The notes under the pieces were generated by a model. The model ran no database searches. It was not told the DNA's origin and saw only the letters and a program-made list of their open reading frames with translations. DNA of 6,310 bases from Lachnospiraceae bacterium UBA7225 (GTDB lineage Bacteria > Bacillota > Clostridia > Lachnospirales > Lachnospiraceae), in NCBI GenBank assembly GCA_002473385.1, contig DKTR01000045.1:1-6310 (forward strand). Direction: 5' to 3'. The position numbers were made by a program, and so were the translations under genes. Every line of letters starts with the position of its first letter. Within the stretch, counting starts at the first letter, position 1. Shown here in pieces: positions 1 to 6,287 of this stretch.

Positions 1-91
1 TCGTCGCATCCCAAGTAAAGTGCCCGCGGGAGCTTGCTCACAGCAGATAACTTTCCTTTTTGGATGCATAGGCGCACGCCCGTGACACTTT
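1..91. repeat. Non-coding left edge with overlapping inverted repeats
   Basis: This is the region downstream of the WG-repeat gene, cut by the window edge. Several self-complementary pieces are visible: GCATCC at 6-11 pairs with GGATGC at 62-67; AAAGT at 17-21 pairs with ACTTT at 50-54; GAGC at 30-33 pairs with GCTC at 36-39; and AAAGTG at 17-22 could alternatively pair with CACTTT at 86-91, with CGGG/CCCG pairing just inside. Some of these pairings exclude each other. No run of T follows a stem on the minus strand, so it is not a textbook intrinsic terminator. It may be a dispersed palindromic intergenic repeat, an atypical terminator or part of a structured RNA; only the base pairing itself is observed. 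Confidence 0.35.
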
Positions 92-1768
92 TTACAGCAG
101 CGCAGTCACACTTGAAATAATTCCTTTGATGCCTGCCGCATCTGTTCCCTCTGTTTCCAGCATCTCAAGCACATTATCCAGCAAAATCACAGCCGCTTCA
201 TTCTGATCGCCGATTGTGGCTGCTGCCTGCTGAACAAGAATTTTTACGGATATCCTTATTTCGGCACTGTCATTATCAAGAAGAGCAGCTGCACTCTCCA
301 GAAGCGCTTTAGCGGAACCTGTATCTCCGGTTTTTTCCGCCGGCGCTTCTGTTTCTGCTGCCGCCGTGGTTTTTTCCGCCGGCGCTTCCGTTTCTGCCGC
401 CGCAGTTTCTTCCGCCGGCGCTTCTGTTTCCGCTGCCGCCGCAGTTTCCCCTGTCGGCGCTTCTGTTTCTGCACCCGGAAGCTTATAAACCTCAACCATG
501 CTGTCGCCGTAATCAGCGTCCACAAGCACATATTTTCCGTCACCGGAGATCATAATGTCATCATTTTCACACGGAATAATCTCATTGCCATGCCAGTCGA
601 TCATACCTTCATTGTATTCGGCATCCTCTGTTCTGTAATAAATGCCGCTTCCATTCAGCAATGGAACAATTCTTTCATATCCCTCCAGCACTGTTTCTGT
701 TCCGTCTGCAGCAAGGAGCCGCCGATTTCCTTCCAGATCGGTCAGAATAGCAGAAGCGCCATTCACCTCTATCGCGCTTTCTGAATATTTCGGTTCCATT
801 GTCGTATTTCCCTGACTATCTATATATCCGAATTTTCCGTCCTGTACCACAGCAAAATAGCCGTTTACATTATAGCCGTAGCCTGCTCCGTATTCGTTAA
901 CATAAGGCAGGTAAAACAGTCTCTCAACATCATCGTAAACCGGCTTGACAGCCACATTGCCCTGCTCGTCGATCAGTCCTCTCTTATCGTCGCTGTACAC
1001 CTCCGCATACCCATACCTAAAGTCTCCAATCATGCTGAACGACGGTTCTATCACGATGTTTCCCTGTGCATCCTTCACGCCGCACCGCCCATCCTCACGG
1101 TAAACAATTAGTTTAACATTTGCTTCCGGCTCCGCATAAATATCCCCGACATCCGAAGCTACTTTCTGAAATGAAGCGTCATAGGTATCCACCGTACTGG
1201 TTGCCCGATCCTGAATGTTAATATAGGAACCGTATGCCTGTGCATCTATAATATTCTCTCTCGGAAACGTAGTATGGCAGGTTGCCGTTCCGTCCGTCAC
1301 ATGGTAAACGTCCACCGTATCAATCAGGTAGTAAGCCTCGTCACCCCAGAGATTTTTATAATCGTACTGATCAGCGGTTGCTTCCTTCAACGTAATACCC
1401 AGCGCCCACTCATCATTCAGCACATCGATGTCCCCATATTTTGTTGGAATCATTTCCTGGCCGTTCTGATTTAATGCGCCCGTATTGTTAAAATCTCCGT
1501 TATTCTGATTTACAATAATCATTCCATACTCATTTTCCGTCGTTCTTCCATAAATCTCCTCTGATTTTATCTGTCCATCCATAGAGGTAAGATAATAACC
1601 GGAATTACCCTCCATGATCAACAGATTAGAGCCGTTCACAAATCTGCCGCTCCCCGCCACTTCATATGCCTTCTCCAATGAAATCTCCGCACTTGCCGTC
1701 AATGGCATTGCCGCTGCTGCTCCAACTGCAAAAACAGTCATCATCACGCACTTTCTATTCCCTCTCAT
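92..1768 (-). CDS. Secreted WG-repeat-like protein with acidic repeat linker
   Basis: This encodes a 558-residue exported protein of unknown function. Residues 1-27 form a signal peptide: basic start (R2, R5, K6), hydrophobic core about 8-23, and signal peptidase I site ASA before E28. There is no lipobox cysteine, no later membrane helix and no LPXTG anchor, so it is probably released or held by its partners. Residues about 225-330 carry degenerate WG-type beta repeats: CGVKDAQGNIVIEP, RGLIDEQGNVAVKP and FGYIDSQGNTTMEP. Weaker copies lie near 95-115 and 386-400. WG repeats are known as beta-rich modules, often of unclear role. Residues 434-480 are a four-copy ETEAPAE-type linker, and 485-558 an acidic, Ala/Leu-rich, probably helical tail. 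The start at 1768 is chosen because AGGAGG lies nine bases upstream and the signal peptide begins there; an in-frame ATG at 1903 would bury the signal peptide. It lies 160 bases downstream of the STAND gene on the same strand. Confidence 0.85.
   Translation of the reverse strand: MRGNRKCVMMTVFAVGAAAAMPLTASAEISLEKAYEVAGSGRFVNGSNLLIMEGNSGYYLTSMDGQIKSEEIYGRTTENEYGMIIVNQNNGDFNNTGALNQNGQEMIPTKYGDIDVLNDEWALGITLKEATADQYDYKNLWGDEAYYLIDTVDVYHVTDGTATCHTTFPRENIIDAQAYGSYINIQDRATSTVDTYDASFQKVASDVGDIYAEPEANVKLIVYREDGRCGVKDAQGNIVIEPSFSMIGDFRYGYAEVYSDDKRGLIDEQGNVAVKPVYDDVERLFYLPYVNEYGAGYGYNVNGYFAVVQDGKFGYIDSQGNTTMEPKYSESAIEVNGASAILTDLEGNRRLLAADGTETVLEGYERIVPLLNGSGIYYRTEDAEYNEGMIDWHGNEIIPCENDDIMISGDGKYVLVDADYGDSMVEVYKLPGAETEAPTGETAAAAETEAPAEETAAAETEAPAEKTTAAAETEAPAEKTGDTGSAKALLESAAALLDNDSAEIRISVKILVQQAAATIGDQNEAAVILLDNVLEMLETEGTDAAGIKGIISSVTALL
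331..473 (-). repeat. Four-copy in-frame tandem repeat, units 36-39 bp
   Basis: Four imperfect copies lie at 331-369 (39 bp), 370-405 (36 bp), 406-444 (39 bp) and 445-473 (partial, 29 bp). On the plus strand the units share a core like TTTCCGCCGGCGCTTC followed by TGTTTCTGC-type bases. They encode the ETEAPAE(E/K)TAAA linker, residues about 434-480 of the secreted protein. All full units are multiples of three, so gain or loss of a copy would change linker length without a frameshift. The copy nearest the WG domain (445-473) is the most diverged, encoding APTG instead of APAE. Confidence 0.9.
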
Positions 1769-1777
1769 TTTCCTTTT

Positions 1778-1783
1778 CCTCCT
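1778..1783 (-). promoter_or_regulatory. Ribosome binding site of the WG-repeat gene
   Basis: On the minus strand this reads AGGAGG, nine bases before the ATG at 1766-1768. It decides the start: the in-frame upstream ATG at 1903 has no comparable site and would put 45 mostly polar and basic residues ahead of the signal peptide. Confidence 0.85.
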
Positions 1784-1870
1784 GTTATCCTGCTTTTTAT
1801 GGCATCCGAAGCTGACGTTTCCCCCCAACTGCCAGTTCTTTATAGATACCATACTTTCGGCAATTTTCCT

Positions 1871-1924
1871 ATTGTATGCGCGTATTTCGTTCTTTTTGTG
1901 CACAAATCCGCGTCTTTTGTGTAC
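1871..1924 (-). promoter_or_regulatory. Possible regulated promoter with TTTGTG/CACAAA half-sites
   Basis: The gap between the STAND and WG genes has a possible -10 box TACAAT (minus strand, 1871-1876). The base stretch where a -35 would sit (1894-1899) is poor, ACAAAA. Covering that -35 is a perfect 12-bp palindrome TTTGTGCACAAA (1895-1906). A third half-site TTTGTG lies at 1916-1921, 21 bp from the first, which is two helical turns. The third half-site and the CACAAA can also form a stem (1898-1906 with 1916-1924, one mismatch), but no T-run follows on the minus strand, so it is not a good terminator. The rest of the gap holds a small dyad AACTGCCAGTT at 1827-1837 and a six-C run at 1821-1826. 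That a protein binds here is inference. Confidence 0.4.
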
Positions 1925-1928
1925 GCTT

Positions 1929-4898
1929 TTACGTCTCCGGGCACGCTTGCAGCCGCTCCTTTGCCTCCCTCGTCATCTTATGCTCTGCCCCAAATGCCTG
2001 CTCCATGCAGCCAACAGCCTCCATAAGCCAGCGCCGTTCTTCTTCCCGGTTCCCGAGCTCATGAAAAATCCGTGCCAGATTATCGCAGACCTGAGCCATA
2101 ATCGTTATGTCGCGGTTCTCTGTTTCCGAGATAAGCACCCCGTACACTTCTGTAAGGCATTCGTGCGCCTTTGCAAGCTCTCCCATTTTCATCTTCAAAT
2201 GACCGACATTATTTTTTGCGCGCCAGACCATGCCTTTTGCTGCCGTATACCGTTCATAAATAGCCAGAGCTTCCTCCGTATAGAAAAGAGCTTTTTCATA
2301 CTGCCCCATGCGGCAGAGAGAAAATCCCAGGGCATAATTTACATATGCCGTCTCCGTATGATTTTCCCCGTAATAAGCACGGGCGTACTCCCGTGCAGCT
2401 TCCAGGGATGCAACAGCGCTCTCATCCTGCGCTTTGGTAAGTTCCGCCATTCCCTTCCAGTAAAAGAATTGATACTGCCAAAGAATATCCGCCTCCCCAA
2501 TGCTCGCGCAAAGCTCCTCCTGCACTTTACGGAACATCTCCCACTGTTCCGTAAAAAAATAATAGCGTCCCTTTTGCATGATAACTTCTCTGGCCATCTC
2601 CGCATCCGGCTCCGTCAGCAAAAGACTCTCGCTCTTTTTTATCCAGCAGGGGATCTCTTCGAAATCACTCCTTTCCAGAAAAATCCTTATAATATAATGT
2701 GAAATTTCCAATTTCAGTCCCGCATCCTGCATTCTTCCCCAGAACTCCCTGCACTGTTCCAGAGCCTTCTTAAGCTTTCCATCGTGGATCAGCGTCCTGA
2801 TATAAGCCACATAAAAATACTCCGCTAATTCTTTCCCCTGTTTGGCATTTGCCGAGTCCTCTTCAAGTTCTACGCATATACGTTCATATTCCGCGGCAGG
2901 TGTTTCGAGATTATGCGCCTCCAGTATCAGGCATCGGAGCCGCCATGCAAAAGGCAGATTCGCATATTCCTGTCGGAAGCGTGCAAGCTGCCGAAACATA
3001 TCCCCGGAAAACCCATATATCCGACCGACTGCTTCGATAGCCAGCAGCAAAATTCCAATCTGACGCTGAGAGCGTCTGCCGGTCTGCATTTTCTTCTCAT
3101 AATACAATAAAATGCGGCAGATTTCTCCAATCTGGGGCGCCTTTGCAAACGCATCCGCAAGCATTCCGCCCTCAAGATACTTTGTTAAAGTATCAGGACA
3201 TGTCTCCCCTGCGGCCCCTGTCTTCCCCAGAAGAACCATCATCTGTTCCAGCACCCGTTCAAAGAAGCAGTCCTTCCACCTGGGTTTGCGATTTTCCAGG
3301 CACTCTGCTATAAAGGGGTGCATGGAAAATCCATCTGCCGATTTTTCAAGGAGCCCCTGCCAGCACAGCATCCCGAGTCGTCTTTCTATCTGCGCCGCGC
3401 TTTCTGTCTGTTCCATAAAATATTTCAGCAGGAAGCTTCCGGAATAAGCGTGGTATGGCAGTCTCGTATAGATATCCAGTATCTGCCGGTCCTTCTCACT
3501 TAAATGTTCTAGCTGGTACATGCGTTCATAAATCTGTCCAGGAAACACCGGCACCGCCTTTTTCTCCTGGAAAGCCAGCGCGCTGTCTCTCATAAACTGA
3601 TCTCTCATCTCTTCCAGACTCCAGTTACCAGAACCGGCTATTCTGCCTAAGAAGCGCAGCGTCAGCGGATGACGGTTTTCCTCCGGCTCCAGCATCTTTG
3701 AAAGCGCCTCCCGGCTTTCCATCGTCAGTATTTTTCCATAATGATCCCGGAAAATCAGACTGCCGGCTTCTGCGCTTAGACTTTTGATCTCAAAGGTGAT
3801 GAATCCCGGAAGCTTCCTCACCTGGGAGGTCGCAAAGATCGTTGCGGGCAAATTGCAAAGTTCCTTCACTCCCTCATCCTTCGCTGCAGTGTGATCTATA
3901 TTATCAATGAGGATCAGCACGCGTTTATTTTCAAGGAGACGGATGCGCGCTAATATTTCCTTAAAGTTTTTGTTCAGATCCGTATGTCCGGTTTCTGCAA
4001 AGGCAGTGACAAAGCTCATCGCCATGCTGTTTTCATAGGAAATGAAGGCTGCCATATCAAAGAGATTCTCCTCCGTGCAAAAACGAAAAAGCTGACGCAG
4101 CAGCTCTGTCTTGCCGATGCCGCCCATGCCGGAAATGAGATAATGACCGCCGGCGAGCGCCATCTGCCGCAGTTCGAATAATTCTAGCTCCCGCCCGAAG
4201 AAATGCTGACCTGGCAGAGGACTCCTTCCCAGCTCTCCCGTCTGCTTTGTCAGAAATCTGATATACTTTTTTCTTTTTTCAGAAAGCTGCTCTGATCCCA
4301 CTGTCTCTGCAGAAAAAGAGGCGAGACAAGTCTGTTCCCTAAGCTTTCCCATCCGGCTCCCTGCCAGAGCAAATACGGTAAGCAGCGTCAGCATCCATGC
4401 ACTGTACTGCAGACCCTGTTCCTCATCCAGCTCTTTTTCCCCAATGTTTTTATAAAAGCTTTGAAAGTACCGACTCATGTCCTGATCGAAATATGGATCC
4501 TCCTCCAGGCAGTTCAAATACGCTTTCAGCTTCCACCAAAAAGCTTTCCGTGAAAATTCTCTTTCTTTAAGGAAATCCGCGAAAAGATCCTGCTGACGTT
4601 TTAAAGCCCGGGGTGTAAGAAGTCTGACACATTCCTCCTCGTAATTGCCGTAAGCGGGCCGGGTGCCAGTGCGGTTGATTACTGAGGAAATGTGGCGGTT
4701 CCGTTTTCCCTCAGAACGCCAGATCATTTTTCCGTATTGTCCGGTGCGAAAATCCTCCGCCAGATAAGTCCTCCAGAATTTTACAAGCGTCAGCCCGCGC
4801 CGGTTCTTCTCACTGAACACCGCCTCTGAGTACACCGGAAAATCCTGTATCGCAAACAAACGGTATATGTTTTTCAGAGAAAGAAGCATTTTGTCCAT
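1929..4898 (-). CDS. STAND (NB-ARC-like) NTPase with TPR-type C-terminus
   Basis: This encodes a 989-residue protein with no signal peptide, probably a nucleotide-driven molecular switch. Residues 1-230 match nothing I recognise; they are rich in Trp, Tyr and Phe and contain a hydrophobic stretch at 165-181 that could be a buried or membrane helix. The NTPase begins at FFGREL (about 233). It has Walker A GMGGIGKT (257-264, Lys263), Walker B VLILIDNID (327-335, Asp332), a sensor-like ATSQVR (356-361), a GLPL-like HPLTL (410-414) and an MHD-like MHPF (526-529) closing a winged-helix region. From about 600 to 989 the protein is helical, with TPR-like units clearest at 692-723, 849-883, 894-922 and 935-965. 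Family knowledge: STAND proteins oligomerise on ligand binding and serve in signalling, transcription control (MalT type), NLR-like immunity and anti-phage defence. No DNA-binding or nuclease domain is visible, so the output is unknown. The start at 4898 has AGGAGG six bases upstream; the in-frame ATG at 4958 lies upstream of the likely promoter -10. Confidence 0.9.
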   Translation of the reverse strand: MDKMLLSLKNIYRLFAIQDFPVYSEAVFSEKNRRGLTLVKFWRTYLAEDFRTGQYGKMIWRSEGKRNRHISSVINRTGTRPAYGNYEEECVRLLTPRALKRQQDLFADFLKEREFSRKAFWWKLKAYLNCLEEDPYFDQDMSRYFQSFYKNIGEKELDEEQGLQYSAWMLTLLTVFALAGSRMGKLREQTCLASFSAETVGSEQLSEKRKKYIRFLTKQTGELGRSPLPGQHFFGRELELFELRQMALAGGHYLISGMGGIGKTELLRQLFRFCTEENLFDMAAFISYENSMAMSFVTAFAETGHTDLNKNFKEILARIRLLENKRVLILIDNIDHTAAKDEGVKELCNLPATIFATSQVRKLPGFITFEIKSLSAEAGSLIFRDHYGKILTMESREALSKMLEPEENRHPLTLRFLGRIAGSGNWSLEEMRDQFMRDSALAFQEKKAVPVFPGQIYERMYQLEHLSEKDRQILDIYTRLPYHAYSGSFLLKYFMEQTESAAQIERRLGMLCWQGLLEKSADGFSMHPFIAECLENRKPRWKDCFFERVLEQMMVLLGKTGAAGETCPDTLTKYLEGGMLADAFAKAPQIGEICRILLYYEKKMQTGRRSQRQIGILLLAIEAVGRIYGFSGDMFRQLARFRQEYANLPFAWRLRCLILEAHNLETPAAEYERICVELEEDSANAKQGKELAEYFYVAYIRTLIHDGKLKKALEQCREFWGRMQDAGLKLEISHYIIRIFLERSDFEEIPCWIKKSESLLLTEPDAEMAREVIMQKGRYYFFTEQWEMFRKVQEELCASIGEADILWQYQFFYWKGMAELTKAQDESAVASLEAAREYARAYYGENHTETAYVNYALGFSLCRMGQYEKALFYTEEALAIYERYTAAKGMVWRAKNNVGHLKMKMGELAKAHECLTEVYGVLISETENRDITIMAQVCDNLARIFHELGNREEERRWLMEAVGCMEQAFGAEHKMTREAKERLQACPET

Positions 4899-4904
4899 AA
4901 AAGT

Positions 4905-4910
4905 CCTCCT
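4905..4910 (-). promoter_or_regulatory. Ribosome binding site of the STAND gene
   Basis: On the minus strand this is AGGAGG, six bases before the ATG at 4896-4898. It supports the 989-residue product over the 1009-residue frame opening at 4958, which has no such site. A second ATG three codons in (Met4) is less well spaced. Confidence 0.88.
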
Positions 4911-4945
4911 TGTCCTGTCAGCATAATATCTCCCTGCCCACTCCA

Positions 4946-4974
4946 ATTCTATTAACATTTACATATCATGTCTA
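4946..4974 (-). promoter_or_regulatory. Sigma-A-type promoter of the STAND gene
   Basis: On the minus strand the -35 is TAGACA (4969-4974, five of six to TTGACA), followed by a 17-bp spacer and the -10 TAGAAT (4946-4951, five of six to TATAAT). Transcription would start near 4939, giving a leader of about 40 bases with the ribosome binding site in it. The promoter sits about ten bases beyond the ROK gene's terminator, so the STAND gene looks independently expressed. Confidence 0.7.
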
Positions 4975-4983
4975 AAAGAAAAC

Positions 4984-5032
4984 TACAAGAAAAATACCGG
5001 GGCAAACCCGTTGAAATTTGCTCCGATATTTT
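4984..5032 (-). terminator. Intrinsic terminator of the ROK gene
   Basis: The arms at 5017-5032 and 4991-5006 form a 16-bp stem on the minus-strand transcript (AAAATATCGGAGCAAA against TTTGCCCCGGTATTTT) with one G-U pair, one A-C mismatch and a 10-base loop. The stem runs into TATTTTTCTT. It starts 18 bases after the ROK stop codon. The A/T-rich stem base means it could also stop transcription from the other direction. Confidence 0.85.
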
Positions 5033-5050
5033 ATAACTGCCTGATAAACC

Positions 5051-6178
5051 TTATTTCCCGATATCCCTGAGAAATTCTTTTATGAACGGAAGAGCCGCCC
5101 CTATGGAAACCGCATCGCTGCGGCATTTCCCCTGGATGATGTAGGAGACATCATCCTGAAAGGTAGAGCGCTGCAGAACGTCCGCCCGTACTGCAGCTAA
5201 ATCCTCTTCTGCAAAATATGAGGCAATATTGCCGCCAAGAATAACTGTGTTTTCTATCACCATATGAAGATTATTAATCAGCATAGACAAATAATGAAGA
5301 TATTCCCCCCATTTTTTCCGACAGGCATGGTCCCCCTGCTCTTTTTTTTCGAAAAATTCCTCAAGTTCCATCCCTGATCCCGTAAGAAAATTTCCCGAAC
5401 AATAGCATTCCGCACAGCCACGCTTCCCGCAATAGCATTCCGGACCATCCGGAATCAGCGTCATATGCTCAAAGGTTCCTGATTTTCCGGTAAGACCATT
5501 CTGTAATTCACCGTTCAGGATAACAGCGCCTCCCAGATGCTGCCCGAGTGAAAGATAGATAGCATCGCTGATCTGCGGATTTTCCCAGAGTTCACTATTT
5601 GATGCACATTCCGCATCATGAATAAATATACACGGCACGGAGAAATATCCGGCAAACTGTTCGATAGACATGCCCGTGCAGCCAAGAATCTTTCCATAGG
5701 TGACACGCGTGCCATCCGGAGAGGTAAGTCCCTGAATTCCAAGACCGATTCCCAGAAGCTGCTCTTCTCTATACCGGTGCTTTTGCAGAAATTCCTTTAC
5801 GAGCTTCTGCAGTTCATCAAAATACAGACCGTCATCGCCAAAGTGCAGACTGTATCTCTCCTTTGCTTCCTTCTTTCCATATAAATTTAATGACGTAACA
5901 TAAATTTTCTTATCAAGTATTTCAATTCCCACAGCAATCCTTGCCGTCGGAATAATCCGGTATGCCGCCGCGCGCCTCCCTACCGCAGATGTCAGTTGTC
6001 CTGCCTTTTCTATAAGATTCTCCTCCAGCAATGTTGAGAGATGCTGCGTAACAGTCGGCAGGCTGATTTCCAGTGCGCTGGCAATTGCCTGCTTGGAGCT
6101 GTCCGGGTGATGATAAATAAAATGATAGACATCAGACAGATTTTTTTTCTTAATATCTGTAAGAGAAAATGTATTCAT
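5051..6178 (-). CDS. ROK-family transcriptional regulator (XylR/NagC type)
   Basis: This encodes a 375-residue protein, a usual length for ROK repressors, which bind DNA and respond to a sugar or sugar phosphate. Residues about 13-62 form a winged helix-turn-helix (SKQAIASALEISLPTVTQHL, 28-47), followed by the typical GRRAAAYRI wing (67-75). The ROK domain covers 80-375, with the ILGGNIAS motif at 313-320. The zinc-site pattern is present: His238 and Cys248, Cys250, Cys255 (CYCGKRGC). Asp188 (catalytic in ROK kinases) and Glu257 are kept. The first glycine-rich phosphate loop of kinases (DxGGT) is replaced by GIEILDKK, which points to a regulator rather than a sugar kinase. The usual ExGH Glu is Thr235 here, so the ligand may be unusual or affinity weak. 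The start at 6178 has AAGGAG eight bases upstream. Target genes are not in the window; they may lie to the right. Confidence 0.9.
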   Translation of the reverse strand: MNTFSLTDIKKKNLSDVYHFIYHHPDSSKQAIASALEISLPTVTQHLSTLLEENLIEKAGQLTSAVGRRAAAYRIIPTARIAVGIEILDKKIYVTSLNLYGKKEAKERYSLHFGDDGLYFDELQKLVKEFLQKHRYREEQLLGIGLGIQGLTSPDGTRVTYGKILGCTGMSIEQFAGYFSVPCIFIHDAECASNSELWENPQISDAIYLSLGQHLGGAVILNGELQNGLTGKSGTFEHMTLIPDGPECYCGKRGCAECYCSGNFLTGSGMELEEFFEKKEQGDHACRKKWGEYLHYLSMLINNLHMVIENTVILGGNIASYFAEEDLAAVRADVLQRSTFQDDVSYIIQGKCRSDAVSIGAALPFIKEFLRDIGK

Positions 6179-6186
6179 AGCGCAAA

Positions 6187-6192
6187 CTCCTT
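6187..6192 (-). promoter_or_regulatory. Ribosome binding site of the ROK gene
   Basis: On the minus strand this reads AAGGAG, eight bases before the ATG at 6176-6178. It favours that start over the in-frame ATG at 6247, which would add 23 residues (four of them Cys) not typical of the family and lies only a few bases after the predicted transcription start. Confidence 0.85.
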
Positions 6193-6206
6193 CATGCTGA
6201 ATTGAT

Positions 6207-6225
6207 GTGTCCGCTTTACAGACAC
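6207..6225. promoter_or_regulatory. Imperfect 19-bp dyad in the ROK leader, possible operator
   Basis: GTGTCCGCTTTACAGACAC is an inverted repeat with arms GTGTC(C/T)G-type and a five-base centre. It lies between the predicted transcription start (about 6252) and the ribosome binding site. A repressor bound here could block its own transcription; as RNA it would form a seven-pair hairpin including one G-U. Autoregulation by the ROK protein is common in the family, but binding to this site is inference. Confidence 0.4.
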
Positions 6226-6258
6226 CGCCACAGCAATATAAAACCATTTACTAAAATT

Positions 6259-6287
6259 ATTATATAATTTATCTTCAGACATTTCAA
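6259..6287 (-). promoter_or_regulatory. Sigma-A-type promoter of the ROK gene
   Basis: On the minus strand the -35 is TTGAAA (6282-6287, five of six), the spacer 17 bp, and the -10 a perfect TATAAT (6259-6264). Surrounding sequence is very A/T rich. Transcription would start near 6252 and give a leader of about 73 bases containing the 19-bp dyad. This is the strongest promoter seen in the window. Confidence 0.82.

Noticed and set aside
331..473. CRISPR-like array
   Set aside because: The repeats are directly adjacent with no unique spacers and lie in frame within a coding region.
256..543. Minus-strand open frame giving a very Arg/Lys-rich 95-residue protein
   Set aside because: It is the frame-shifted reading of the tandem-repeat linker in the secreted protein; the basic composition comes from the repeat bases.
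1898..1924. Hairpin after the STAND stop codon as an intrinsic terminator
   Set aside because: On the minus strand the stem is A/T rich, has a mismatch and is followed by A-rich sequence rather than a run of T.
1614..2702. Long plus-strand open frame of 362 codons opposite the STAND gene end
   Set aside because: Its translation is rich in Phe, Leu, Cys, His and Ser with no motif, it lies antisense to two well-supported genes, and there is no convincing ribosome binding site.
1929..4898. MalT/LuxR-type transcription activator
   Set aside because: The NTPase and helical repeats would fit, but the C-terminus ends in TPR-like units with no LuxR-type helix-turn-helix, and I see no DNA-binding motif in the N-terminus.
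4899..4958. Twenty-residue N-terminal extension of the STAND protein from an ATG at 4958
   Set aside because: It has no ribosome binding site and the ATG lies upstream of the likely -10 box, so it would not be in the transcript; the start at 4898 has AGGAGG at good spacing.
6179..6247. Upstream in-frame ATG adding 23 Cys-rich residues to the ROK protein, or a leader peptide
   Set aside because: The ATG lies about five bases from the predicted transcription start without a ribosome binding site, and the extension is not typical of ROK regulators.
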